DNA of 64,000 bases. Origin: Acanthosepion esculentum. Taxonomy: Eukaryota; Mollusca; Cephalopoda; Sepiida; Sepiidae. Each line of letters starts with the position of its first letter. Positions within the stretch are counted from its first letter, which is position 1. The position numbers were made by a program, and so were the translations under genes. The notes under the pieces were generated by a model that was given only the letters and a program-made list of their open reading frames with translations, was not told where the DNA came from and searched no databases. This document shows, one piece after another, positions 53,289-63,987 of the stretch. The DNA is taken from positions 102,454,841 to 102,518,840 of the forward strand of contig OZ038485.1 of the NCBI GenBank assembly GCA_964036315.1, in the 5' to 3' direction.

Positions 53289-54002
53289 TCCTGGAAATAG
53301 ACAATAAGTTGAATAAAACAGTTGACTAAATGCAATAAATCTAATTTATTAAAATAGTGATATAATCTCACCACAGTATTTTGACAAGTACACCCCAGGC
53401 CTAATTAAACAATCGGATCACCATAATTGAAGTATTTTTTACTACTTTACCTATCATTAATTGTAATTAGGTTGAATATAATCGCTTACTGAAGGCAGAT
53501 CTAGCACAATAATAGGTGAGGTTATCTTATTTAAATTATTAGTTGTTATTCTTAGGTCTTCTTTGAATTCATTCTTTGCCTCCATAATTATCAAAGGTGT
53601 ACGTGTGTTTAGCTGGTTTTACTCAACTGTTTTATTCAAGTCGTTGTCTTCCTCCAGGACTGTGGGCCCGGTAAACGGTAGTCAGATTGAGGTAAGAACA
53701 CATGTCTTCCATCCGCCCCCATCGAGAGGTTAATAAAGATGAGAACAGTCCAAATGATGTAAACAGTGTAAATACTCTTGGAAGAGGTATTGACCTGACT
53801 AGGCCTACGGTCCTGGTGGAAGACAACGACTTGAAGAAAATAGTTAACCAAATGGAATAAGCTTAACTGACTAAAACAATGATACAATGTCACCACAGTA
53901 TTTTGACAAGTACACCCCAGGCCTCATTAAACAATCGGATCACCATAATTGAAGTGTTTTTTACTACTTTACCTATCATTAATTGTAATTAGGTTGAATA
54001 TC
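53289..54002. repeat. Composite of two 192-bp direct repeats with an inverted piece between
   Basis: 53289-53480 and 53811-54002 are direct repeats that both begin GGTCCTGG. Their right-hand 110 bp (53369-53478, 53891-54000) differ at only two positions by eye, while their left 80 bp are less similar. Between them, 53590-53672 is an inverted copy of the unit start (TTCAAGTCGTTGTCTTCCTC). The stretch 53730-53772 resembles the SINE-B 3' end (AATAAAGATGAGAACAGTCC). Direct plus inverted terminal copies recall Penelope-type elements, but no coding region is present. Confidence 0.7.
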
Positions 54003-54019
54003 AAAGTTTGAGCTCCAGT

Positions 54020-54250
54020 TATGATTTGTTATATTCACTTATGCACAAATACCCTTGGAAAAGATATGAAGCCATCTCTTCTCCCCACCAAACTATGTGT
54101 TGACTAAGAGGACAGACTGGCTCTTTGTTGGAAAACAGTCTACCGCAGAAAGAAACTGTAACCTACTGCAGGAAAATCTTCTGCCTAATTAGTCATGAAT
54201 CAAAAGAGACATGGTCGCCCAAGTAGTTATCACGTATAGCACTTGACTGT
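54020..54250 (+). mobile_element. SINE-A body
   Basis: ATTCACTTATGCACAAATAC, GGAAAACAGTCTACCGCAGA, AACCTACTGCAGGAAAATC and a degraded hairpin/tail (ATGAATCAAAAGAGACATG; AGCACTTGACTG). Head absent. Confidence 0.8.
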
Positions 54251-55149
54251 CTTCTGCCAGGATCGTGAGTTTTACGTGAAGCACTGTTAGTATTAGCTTT
54301 TCACTAGTTTTTTTTTTAATCTCTTGTATTTTGCTTCTATAAACCCAACAGTAACAGAGGTAATAGTCTTCTTTTATTTTGAGCAAACTCAAACACCATT
54401 GATTAGTTTCTTCCAATCTTCTATGTCTCCCATGTTCATTAGTCCAACGTTATTTGAATTTCTTTGCTGAAGTATTGCCATAAATTGTTGTCAAATTTAT
54501 CTTTCATGTTTTTTTTTGTTTTTTTCTGTATAAACTTCTAGGATGTGGAGTTATCATTATTTTAAGTCTGACTAATGACTTCAATGTTTGGTTTTATTAT
54601 CGTATTTTAGAAGTTCTACCTTTAAGTTTGAGTAATAAATACCATATATGTGTCATTTTTCAGTGCCATTAGCAGAATTGGTTTCATATGATAGTAAAGA
54701 AAATCATAGATGTTTTGCATTTATTATTTGGATTGACGAAGACAGCTAAGGGGCACAATGGCTGAATCATTGTGATGATAAAAACAATTAAGATATTAGA
54801 CTAACTGAATTAAAAAAAATTCTTCCTTGTTTACACATTGTAGCAGTAGATGTAATAATATAATTTCTTTGAATTTCTTATGTAAAGTAAGTCTGTAGTG
54901 TAGTCAGCTGATGAAAACAAGATTTCTAAACAAATATTTGTTCTTCAACATAATTTTCCTTCCATGGCAGTACACATAATCTGATATTTCTCTGTAGATT
55001 ACATAGATTATTTACCATAAAATTTTCAGGTAAAAATTGAGGTAATCTGTGTCAGGCTACAAAATTGTTGATCTCACCTCACAGATGAAACACTCTACCC
55101 AATATTAATTTTTGTTTTCAAGTTCTTTTCTTCCATCTCGTATATTAAT
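54251..55149. other. Spacer with a SINE-B-like module
   Basis: 54733-54800 has GATTGACGAAGACAGCTAAG and GGCTGAATCATTGTGATGAT, a degraded SINE-B 3' module. Nothing else recognised. Confidence 0.45.
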
Positions 55150-55640
55150 CCTTTCCCCACTAGCAAGGTAATAATGCAACGGATTATTTAGTGAGAAGAA
55201 AAGACAAAAGAACAGAACTGGCAATTGGAGTTGCATTCAAATTTTTGAAGATTGTATGTGGCAGGGAGGCAAGAAACCAGAAGAAATCCACAGGTGAGAA
55301 GTGGGAGAAAAAAATTCATTAGAACATATGGCTGCATCTAGCTAGTCCAACTGTATAACATGAGCTTTCCTTCTTGATGCCTCAACTTCATAAATTTAAG
55401 TGTACTACTAGATTGGCAATTAGGTCTCTTCAGAAAAATTGCCATGAAAACATTTGTAGAAAGGACAGAGGGAAGTCGTGTCATCGTGGGAAAGTGACTT
55501 AAGTGAAGATGCCATGTCAGGATTGATTATATTACACGCCCTTCTTGGAATTTTGCAAAGAATCTCAGGATGTATAGTAGGCAGCAATATTCACTGCACT
55601 GATCAATGGCAGATTTATATGTGCAAGATGGATTCAAATA
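55150..55640 (-). mobile_element. LINE-1 C-terminal part and 3' end
   Basis: Reverse copy from the tail (CCCCACTAGCAAGGTAATAA, 55157) through TTTTTGAAGATTGTATGTGG and ATTGGCAATTAGGTCTCTTC to ATGTGCAAGATGGATTC at 55637 (reverse of the ESILHIYK region). Frames broken. Confidence 0.8.
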
Positions 55641-58104
55641 TTGAGAATCGGAAATATTGGAACTTTTGGGGGTATCGGAATCAGCATTATAATCAGAGAA
55701 TTTTTAACCTAATTTTTGATTCCCAAAACTATTCTTTGTATATTTTTTTTTTTTGCTTACAGATCACAACATCTATTAGGGAGATGTGATTAAATATATC
55801 TTAATGTTTAAAAAAAAAATTTATTCAGTATTATTACTGTTTAGGTAATAAGCATCATAACATAGCACAAATAGCTATATGGTGGAAAAATAAGTGAAAT
55901 TTCCTGTGTGTGTGTGTGTGGAGAGTTGTGATCAAACATGGGAGGCTGAGTGTTTGCCATGACTTGTTTTTCTTTTATTTTCTATTAATTAATAAATTTA
56001 AAATTATACATTAATTACTAATTTTTTTAATTAATAACTATTTGTACTCAGTTGTTGACATTAATAGCTATCTGCTGTTGTCTTAAAATTTTGGAATAAT
56101 GCAATAATAAAAATTTAAATTTCATCTCTCTGATAGATGTCGCGATCTGTTAAAATTTTATCCTGGTGCTAATGATAAAAAGATAAAAATATTTATTGAT
56201 TTTGAACTATCAGTAAAACTAAAATCTATAGATCGTAATAATACCTAAATTATGCATCATGGAAATTTATTTTACTTGTTTTAAAAAAAAAAAAAAATAT
56301 AAGTTTCTATTTGGTTCTTGAACCTTCCATAAAGTTCACTAGTTTAAAGTCTGTTTCAGTTCAAAATAAAATTTTTATTTTTAATTTCTTTTTAAACATT
56401 GTTAATTCACCAATTTAATATCATAAATTATTAATTTAATAATTATGATCAAAATTATGCAATATAGACACAAAATTAATTTACATTGTTGTTTTGCCAG
56501 GCTATCTTTTCAGACAGTTCTTATCTTTTTAATATATAAAAAAGAAAAAAAATTGAATGTATGGAATTCCTGCCAATGTCAGATTTGATTTCTTCACATA
56601 AAAAATTGACCTAGTGTCACAAATTGTCCTCATGGTGATGCAGTTAAATTACTACAATTTGTTTTTTATAATAGTTTTAATCCATAAAATCATTTTTTAG
56701 TCTTGGCTATTAAAAAGATTATTTTTGTTTACGTAGCATACTATGTAAACAAAAATAAATCTTCTTTTCAATAACTGTGACTTAAAAAAGTAAACATTCT
56801 TTTTATGAAACTTAAATTTGTTTCTACAAAATTCATGTATTTCTTAAAATTTAATAGCTTTTGAAATGGATTTTCATCTTTTATTTACTAAAAAAACAAC
56901 TTTTATTTGAAGTTTTCTGAAAAAAAGCTTTTTCACATAAGTTTGTATTAAAAAAAACCTAAAATATAATTTCCATCAAAAATTGTATTTAATTTTATTT
57001 TACTAATATTTTTCTTTGGCATAATTGAACTTTCCTGTGTTAAATTATTATAGCATTTAAAATATTTTGAACTTTCTGAACCAAACAAGATGTAGTTTTA
57101 TAAGTAGAAGTGTATAAAAAAAAAAAGTTAAAAATGAATATTTTTAACCGGCATAATTAAGCTATAGTTTTTCCACTTTTAACATGATTTGTTTTAATAT
57201 TTTTCAAATAAAACTAGTAAAGTTTCATCTTCTAATAATCTAATAAATAACTGGAAAAAAAATTAAACTCATGCAAAAAATACACATTTACAGTTGTTCT
57301 CATCCTTATGAAGATTTTAATCATTTTTAATTTTATTTTAATTTTTATGCTTTGTAACAGTTGAATCTCATTCTTTATAGAATGATCAAATTGGATATCA
57401 GCATTATTTGGCTTTCAACTTCCTAATATTTAAAAAAATTTATTGTAAATTTTGTTAAAATTGTTTCTATCTCTAAAAAAAATCCTGGGATATGTTTTTG
57501 TTGCACATTTACTCTTTTTTTCTTTTAACAAAAATAAATCACTTTTTGATTCTTTTTAGAAATTATTAAATTTTTTAGTTGTGAGAAATTTATTTTATGC
57601 AATAAAACTTAAATTTTTTTAAATAAGATCGAAAACCCTTTATTTATTTATTTATTTATTAAATCACTGTGATTATTCAAATTTAATTCTTACTAAATGT
57701 CTAAGCAAATTTAAAATTTGCATTTATTTTTTATTCACATGGAGGAATTAAATCACAATACATACGATGATGCTTTTCTACTTAGAGTATTATTTTTGCC
57801 AATAGGGTGTCTCTTATTTTTGAAGTGCATGCTGAAATTGAATTGCCACACTTAAATTTGTTCTGTTCATTGAAAAATGCCACATATAAAATTTTAAGGA
57901 GATTGCATAATATCAAGAGGCTGCCTTTGCTTGTGAAAGCTTAAAGGTGGACAAAGAATGGACACTTTTTTTAATTTTTCAATTATCGCAAACCATTATT
58001 AGTTGAATGTTTATAAATTATTCACATTAGAAAACTAAAAACATTTTTATCTAACAGTGGAAAATTTAAATTTTAACAGATATTTATTATTTTTAAACCC
58101 TAAT
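55641..58104. other. Very AT-rich tract, possible interior of a hAT relic
   Basis: About 2.4 kb with almost no G+C, homopolymer runs, a (TG)n at 55905-55920, a (TTTA)n at 57643-57661 and a short palindrome at 56.7 kb. The left edge (55640-55690, AATCGGAAATATTGGAACTT; GGTATCGGAATCAG) resembles the right edge near 58400-58460 (TATTGGAATAGGAAATTTAG; TATCGGAATTGG). This suggests an old element bounded by related ends. No open coding region. Confidence 0.35.
56699..56782. repeat. Imperfect palindrome
   Basis: TTAAAAAGATTATTTTTGTT and TACGTAG (left arm) mirror CTATGTAAACAAAAATAAAT and CTTCTTTTCAA (right arm), with a centre near 56738. About 37-bp arms with a few mismatches and single-base gaps. 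Confidence 0.8.
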
Positions 58105-58200
58105 TATGGCAAGTGTATCCAATGCCAAGCAGAAAAGTGAAGTTTGGAAGTTTTTTAAGATTTCTGATGATAACCAAAGTAAAGCAATATGTCAACTATA
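58105..58200 (+). pseudogene. hAT-type BED zinc finger fragment
   Basis: ATG at 58105 opens MASVSNAKQKSEVWKFFKIS and continues DDNQSKAICQL to a stop at 58198. The W-x-FF...K-S-x-A-x-C pattern matches the start of the BED finger of hAT transposases (the second Cys and the His/His half are missing past the stop). The sequence from 58390 to 58495 (GTATCGGAATTGG...CCATCACTATAA) may be the element end. Everything downstream of the finger is lost. Confidence 0.5.
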
Positions 58201-58769
58201 GCTACCTTAAGTGATTTACGTAAAGAAATTGTTCTCTTTACTGTTTAAACTCTTACCCAATTTTTAAATAAAAAGGATATCTAACTTTATTTCATAAGCT
58301 TTTGTATTCATTTTTCTACTAAATATTTTATTAACAAATGCATTAAGTTTCCCAAACCAATGGTAGAGCCTGAAAATAATGAATTTTAATCACTATAGGA
58401 ATTGAGAATTATATTGGAATAGGAAATTTAGAACAGTATTGGGAATTGTATCGGAATTGGTAAAAATACTGGTATCATACCATCACTATAATATACATAT
58501 AAAATCTTGGGTTAGCCAAAGAGTACAAAATTCTGATAACACTCAACACTATCTGATTGTTTTTATATTCATTCCCTGGACATAAGCAGTGTGAAAATAA
58601 TGACTAACAAAAGGCTATTTATTAAAACTCGAGTTATTTTCAGATTTATTCTAAGACAATTAAGTAAGCAGCATCCATTGGAAATTAAAAACAAGTTTCA
58701 AATGAGATTTAAAGAAGTGACCTATTTTAAAAAATCTTGGAGAAATGTTAATATTTGTAATTTCTTTAT
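58201..58769. other. Spacer
   Basis: 58390-58495 may be the end of the hAT relic. An open frame at 58591-58815 runs into LINE-2 sequence at its end and is otherwise unrecognised. Confidence 0.4.
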
Positions 58770-58990
58770 AAGATGTTACCATTTCACATTACTTCAAACA
58801 AAAGTTTTTTTCTAAGAAAGTCCTCATCAATGCTGGAATAGCAGTTACTAGACTTTAAAAACCTATTTTCCTGAAAAATTGATTAAAAAAATTTTTTTTT
58901 AATTTCAACCAAAGTAGCACCAGCTTTTAGATCAATAAATGCCAAATGTTTCTATATAATCGTATTGGTAATATTAGCTGTTTTCTTATA
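58770..58990 (+). mobile_element. LINE-2 3' end
   Basis: TTTCACATTACTTCAAACAA, GTCCTCATCAATGCTGGAAT, CCTATTTTCCTGAAAAATTG, AATAAATGCCAAATGTTTC. Confidence 0.7.
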
Positions 58991-59449
58991 AGGAAACGTT
59001 CAGTATCCATTTTCAAGATGGTTCCCAAATGGTGTGACACATCTCATAGGTGCAGTGGAAGACGATAGCAGGTAAGGCAGAATGATTAAAAAACAATCAA
59101 AGATTTAGAAACAGTTTCAAAAATTTCATATGCCAAAAATAAATATGATTTCAAAATTTAAAATATTATTATGGATTACTTGTAATTGCATGCATGAGTC
59201 CCTGTATAAATAGTTATAAATAATTATTAACTGATTTTACCATTGTGATATTTTTGCATCATATCAAGTATTAAGAATAGAACTAGGTTCCGCAAATTGG
59301 AGGAGAGAGTTATCAATAATAATGTTCTAACTTTGAATCTGTGGTTATCTCCCTTTAACCTTCTCCGTTTTTTTTATTTTTTTATTTTTAAATGTACTTT
59401 GCATAAAATTTGGTGAGGCACAATAATTACAGCATGAGGATGATCGCAT
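58991..59449. other. Spacer
   Basis: Nothing recognised. Confidence 0.45.
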
Positions 59450-59554
59450 TATGTATATCAAAGGTCTTTGATATGCTGTGGCATAGAGGATTGCTATACA
59501 CACTCTCCCGTATGGAATTACTGGAAGAGTTCTTCTGAATTATCAAGTCTTTCT

Positions 59555-59565
59555 TAACATGTAAG
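59555..59565. repeat. 11-bp target duplication of SINE-C
   Basis: TAACATGTAAG here and at 60024-60034. Confidence 0.9.
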
Positions 59566-60023
59566 CTGTCCTGAGTATGACGATAAACTACATCTGACAG
59601 CAAGGCCCCTGATCAGGAGGTTTTGAGGAGCATGGAACCATTTCTTAATTGCTGGCGTTCCCAGATCCACCCTGACCCAGGGTAGTAGCACCCTGTTAGG
59701 GTCCCAGCTATGGGCAAATAGTTAACACCCAAACTGGGGTCAAAATATTTTTATAGTGTAAAAATAGGTTTTAATACCAGAAATACTTTGTAAAAAATTA
59801 TTACCAGCAATATATTTTTAAAAAAAAATATTACCAGCAATACATTTTTTAAAAAAGAAAAAAGATATTACGAGCAACACATTTTTTGAAAAAAAAAAAA
59901 AGATATTACCAGAAATAGATTTTTCAAAGAAAAAAAAAATATTATCAGCAATAAAAATTTTGTCGGCATTAAATAACCCATCGAGGTTGATAAGCCATAA
60001 AACAAACCAAACCAAACCAAACC
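59566..60023 (+). mobile_element. SINE-C inserted in LINE RT
   Basis: 458 bp from CTGTCCTGAGTATGACGATA to a (AAACC)n end. Single (not duplicated) 5' segment, about five internal units (59790-59955), tail GGCATTAAATAACCCATCGA. Confidence 0.95.
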
Positions 60024-60086
60024 TAACATGTAAGTCCGTGAGGTAGTTGTTGATGGCCAGTCATCTATAGCAGGCAAGCTGTAAAT

Positions 60087-60098
60087 ATCTAACACCAA
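60087..60098. repeat. 12-bp target duplication of second SINE-C
   Basis: ATCTAACACCAA here and at 60453-60464. Confidence 0.9.
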
Positions 60099-60452
60099 CC
60101 ATCCTGGGTATGACGATAAACTACATCCGCATCCTGGGTAAGGTGGTAAACTACATCCGATTGCAAGGCCTTTGATCAGGAGGTAATGAGGAGCATGGAA
60201 CCACCTCTTAATTGCTGGTGTTTCCAGGTCCACCCTGACCTGTGGTGGTAGCACCTGTCAGGGTCCCAACTATGGGAAAATAGTTAACCACAAAGGAGTT
60301 AAAACATTATAAAATTTTAAAAATAGGTTTTAATACCAGCAATACTTGTTTTGAAAATTTTTTACCAGCAATATATTTTTTTGAAAAATCTTGTTGGCAT
60401 TACATAACTCATTGAGGTTGGTGTACCGTAAAACAAAACACCAAACGAAACC
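60099..60452 (+). mobile_element. SINE-C, second insertion
   Basis: 354 bp with a duplicated 5' segment (CATCCTGGGTATGACGATAA and CATCCTGGGTAAGGTGGTAA), two internal units, tail GGCATTACATAACTCATTGA and GTAAAACAAAACACC. Inserted 64 bases from the previous SINE-C duplication. Confidence 0.95.
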
Positions 60453-60464
60453 ATCTAACACCAA

Positions 60465-61109
60465 TTTAGGGCCACCAAAAGTGAGTTTAACACTGGAGTA
60501 CTGGCTGAAAACATCATGACTTAGTATGACATTGCAGCATAAGTTCTTAATTACTAGGAGTTTAATACTGATTTAATTTGTGAAAATAGTGAAGTGTTTG
60601 CCATAGTTACTTTACTATAACAACATGTGATCTTCCACCGGTTTGCCAGCATTTATTAAACTTTGTGAGCTTCCTGTATCAAAGCATTGATAGTTACACC
60701 ATTAATTTTAATTTAAAGATGTAGTTGATACTATATTGGTTACTTGTGTCACCAGTGCTACTGAACTGCAAGAAGGAATGGATTTGTAAACTTTTGAAAT
60801 AAAATGTCCTTCTTTTCTTAGACTTGTGGCATATTGACTTTCACACAGGACTCTATGAACAGACATGAGAACTGAGCCCACAAAAATAACATTTGTGCCA
60901 AGTCAAGCCAAAACAGTAGCAACAGGTTGTTCAAGAAGGGTTATGGAACTGTATGAGAAGAGGAGAGTTTTGATTATGAGGTGGATTTGAAGAGATAAAG
61001 TACACCGGGTAGATGAAAAATTACCAACCTGAAGGAATCTGGAGATAGGAGTAGATGGGCTTAGTGTAGCTCCTATAATTTCAAGTTGCATGTAAGCGGA
61101 AGAAAATGG
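60465..61109. other. Spacer, no gene seen
   Basis: Nothing recognised. Confidence 0.45.
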
Positions 61110-61805
61110 AACCAAAAACTGAAGCTTATACTTAGAATCAATAAGAAAAGGCCGTAATTTCTAAGGTACATAATGATGAAAGGGGGCTTGGAAAATTTGA
61201 CACTCACAGTACATAGTAAAGGCCAGAAGGACAAAGAGAAGTTGTGAATAACCTACCTAACAATGTTATGTAAATAGTTTTGTGATGTCAACAAACACGC
61301 GTTGCCACTTTTGTAATGCCAACAAGTACACATTGTCACTTTCATAAACGCTTGTTGTAGTAGAGACTTTGTAATCAGAGATACAACTTTAGTACACTGT
61401 TAAACAATGCTGTTGTCAGATGCCTTCGAATAGCACTTGCTCTAATAGTACATGCTCGTTAATACTCGCTCGAATAGTAATCCGTATAGAGAAATAGTAT
61501 AGTGAATAGAGTAGAGAATAGCAAACCAAATAGAAGTGCAGATCGATTAGATGTCACGTGACTTCCTACTTATGCGTTTCCTCCATGGTCACGTAATCCA
61601 CTTAATTCAATAATGGGATCGTCTGCGTTTGCTCACTGGCGAACTATGTTCAAACTCAAGTGTTGGCAGCGACACTTTATTCCTAGTTAGCTTAACATCG
61701 AGTAGAAGAGACAGCAAAAAGACAGACCTTACTCCGAGCTACAAAAAGCAAGAAGTTGTGGAGAGCCCTGATCACCCATGTCCTGAGAAGATGTGGCACG
61801 TACAA
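61110..61805 (+). pseudogene. RTE-like LINE 3' end split by an insertion
   Basis: First part 61118-61274 (GAAGCTTATACTTAGAATCA; TTCTAAGGTACATAATGATG; TTTGACACTCACAGTACATA; AATAACCTACCTAACAATG). Second part from about 61710 (AAGACAGACCTTACTCCGAG; AGCAAGAAGTTGTGGAGAGC; CCTGAGAAGATGTGGCACGT). A ~430-bp foreign stretch separates them. Confidence 0.7.
61275..61709. mobile_element. Unknown insertion in the RTE relic
   Basis: Interrupts the RTE end. It differs in composition (CACGCG, CACGTG, GTCACGTAATCC motifs). It contains a self-similar stretch of GAATAG units (61425-61520: TCGAATAGCACTTGC, TCGAATAGTAATCCG, GTGAATAGAGTAGAGAATAG). A possible 5-bp TAGTT occurs near both edges (61275 and 61686), but termini are not TG...CA. 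Could be a solo LTR or another element; not resolved. Confidence 0.4.
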
Positions 61806-62884
61806 GAAGAATATCTAGTAGGTTTAGTTGTTCCAAGTTTATGAAAGTGTACTCTGATGTTCCATGCATCATCGTTGTCCAACTCCTACTCTGAAAATAT
61901 CTTCATATCATCTGAACCACGAGTCAAACATAGAACCAGAAAAAGGAACAAGTTGCAGTTCAATTGTGAGTCAGTCAGTCAAAATAGATTACATTAGTTT
62001 CTAAAATCTCATTCACTGTATTAGTTTCCATCAGATTCAAGTCTGCTGATTCAAATTGGTCTTGCTGTTGCTGAAGGATCAATTGGAGCTGTTCAATTGA
62101 AAATGCTTTATTAAAATCGAATTCTTTCTATTGCCAATTTTGTTGCCATTACAAGATCTTGTAGATATGAACTGTCTGTACAAAAACCAAAGCAAAAAAA
62201 GATCAAAGTTTACCAAGCAACTGTACCAGCTGAAATCAGACCCACTGCTCACTGTTAAACATAGTCTGTTTGTATGCCACTTACTGAAAAGAGACACTTC
62301 GATACCTAACTTCTGTTAGTTGTCAAAACATTTCCTGCAGTTGATGGGGAGGGGGAGTATGCCTCTTTCATAGTGGCCCTACTGCAAAAGATCTGGAAGA
62401 TCTTTCTAAATGTATATTTACAAATCCAAGCCAAAATAATAGAAATCAAAATAAACAGAACTTATTCAATCTTGATTGGTTTAAAAATTCCTTTTTCAAT
62501 TAAAAATCCCTTTCCTTAGCACTCCTTGAAATATGATAATTAATTCATTTTTACTGTATTTCCAAATAAATAAAAAAAAACAAATAACTTTAGTTAGAAG
62601 ACATGTACATAAGGAAGTGAAATGTTCTCAGCTTAACCAAGAAACATTTTCACAAAAATTTTGATATTTGGTCAGATTTTGGGAAGTGAGCCAGGCTGAC
62701 AACTTTCCAGTGCTCTCTTATACATATATGCCATATGTATAAGGGAACGTACCATATTTCTTACCAGGTAAAACATACCTTTTTTTCCAAGACTTACTCT
62801 GAAAACCACCCTGCATCTTCTAACTTGATGGTTGAGTTTGGGTAGATTATAAATATCTAAACACACTGATTACCTCAGAATTAA
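61806..62884. other. Spacer, no gene seen
   Basis: Nothing recognised; open frames at 62079-62319 overlap on both strands and show no motif. Confidence 0.45.
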
Positions 62885-63015
62885 TTAATTCATTATTTAC
62901 ATTCAGACCAGTGTCCTCATCTTAGTTGTTACTATCTGAACACTTTGCTCATTGCACTCTCTGACCTTCTTTAGGTATATGTCAATCCAGGTAACATTCA
63001 GGGAATTTTGAATCG
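62885..63015 (-). mobile_element. SINE-B 3' end
   Basis: CAGACCAGTGTCCTCATCTT, GAACACTTTGCTCATTGCAC, CTTCTTTAGGTATATGTCAA, GTAACATTCAGGGAATTTTG. Confidence 0.75.
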
Positions 63016-63019
63016 AGCA

Positions 63020-63265
63020 GTACTAAACTTAATGCAGAACAAAACACCATATCTCCTGACATGCACAACAGAATTAGAACACTCTACCCCAATAAATTAA
63101 ATAGAGGATTCAGTTCAAAATTCTTTGAATGTTATCCAAATTGACAGACATCTGATGAAGGCTGGAGTGCACAACAGTCGAAACATTGAGAGAATAACAA
63201 TAAATATGAGGTCATTAGAATATAAATAATAACTCTTCATCCCAGAAATTCAGTCATAAATAATT
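63020..63265 (+). mobile_element. SINE-B, 3' two thirds
   Basis: ATATCTCCTGACATGCACAA, AGAACACTCTACCCCAATAA, AATTCTTTGAATGTTATCCA, exact-core module CTGATGA (63152-63158), GGCT, loop, AGTC and GAAAC (63180-63184), terminal CTTCATCCCAGAAATTCAGT. Confidence 0.85.
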
Positions 63266-63329
63266 CATATGTTTATAAATAATTAAACTCTAATAAAAAA
63301 ATCAAGATAATATTTAAGATATAAAAACA

Positions 63330-63760
63330 GTTACACATTATTCTTCTATGTGCCATGTCCTCTCAGGATGTAGGCAATCATGACTCTCCACAACTTCCTG
63401 TCCTTTGTAGCTCTTAATAAATTATGTCTTTGTTATTTCTTCTAAACCTTATTCAGCCAACCATTTCCTCAAGCTCAGTAAGTAGGTTATGCATGGTTTT
63501 CCTTTGTCCCTCTTGCCTTCAATATGCCCTGTGAGTATTAGATTTTCCAAGCCTTCTTTCCTCATTATGTACTCTAGAAATTTCAACTATCTTTTTCTGA
63601 TAAGTATAAATTTCCTTTTTGTTTCCATTTTCTTTAAAACTCTGTTCAGTTTATGGTATTCTCAGCATCCTTCTGTAGAATATTTCTTTTGCTTCTAGTG
63701 TCTTCTTCATCTTTGGGAAATTGTCCAGCATTTACTGCAATATAGGAGGACAGATATTAT
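63330..63760 (-). mobile_element. RTE-like LINE C-terminal relic
   Basis: Reverse copy: GTGCCATGTCCTCTCAGGAT, GACTCTCCACAACTTCCTGT, CCTGTGAGTATTAGATTTTC, CTCATTATGTACTCTAGAAA, AGCATCCTTCTGTAGAATAT (the reverse of an RRMLR-type region). Longer toward the 5' side than most copies. Confidence 0.75.
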
Positions 63761-63852
63761 GTAACAGTTCACTACTCTTTGATTCTAAGGAATATTTAAA
63801 GTAATTTTTCTTTGCTATTTTCTCCTTTTTCTTTAGAATCATCATCATCATT

Positions 63853-63987
63853 GTTGACCATTACTTGACAGCAAGTACCCTCAAATCGTTGACCATTACT
63901 TGACAGCAAGTACCCTCAAATCGTTGACCATTACTTGACAGCAAGTACCCTCAAATCGTTGACCATTATTTGACAGCAAGTACCCTC
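63853..63987. repeat. 35-bp minisatellite, four units
   Basis: The unit starts GTTGACCATTACTTGACAGC and ends AAGTACCCTCAAATC; copies at 63853, 63888, 63923 and 63958 (last one partial, one C-to-T change). The first three units are identical. It is preceded by a (CAT)n run and may continue past the window edge. Confidence 0.95.

Larger units (their letters stand above)
59450..60086 (+). pseudogene. LINE RT fragment, target of two SINE-C insertions
   Basis: The plus strand reads KVFDMLWHRGLLYTLSRMEL (59462-59521), the RT palm motif KAFDxxWHxGLL. After SINE-C it resumes with VREVVVDGQSSI (about 60035-60070). Joined by eye, the two parts follow the order of a jockey/LINE RT. Stops present; only ~150 coding bases survive. 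Confidence 0.65.

Noticed and set aside
55740..55800. 3' splice site (T-run, GCTTACAG) starting an exon
   Set aside because: Stops appear within a few codons in all frames, and the region looks like the edge of a transposon relic.
63853..63987. Regular repeats resembling a CRISPR array
   Set aside because: Units are head-to-tail with no variable spacers, and the context is animal DNA; it is a minisatellite.
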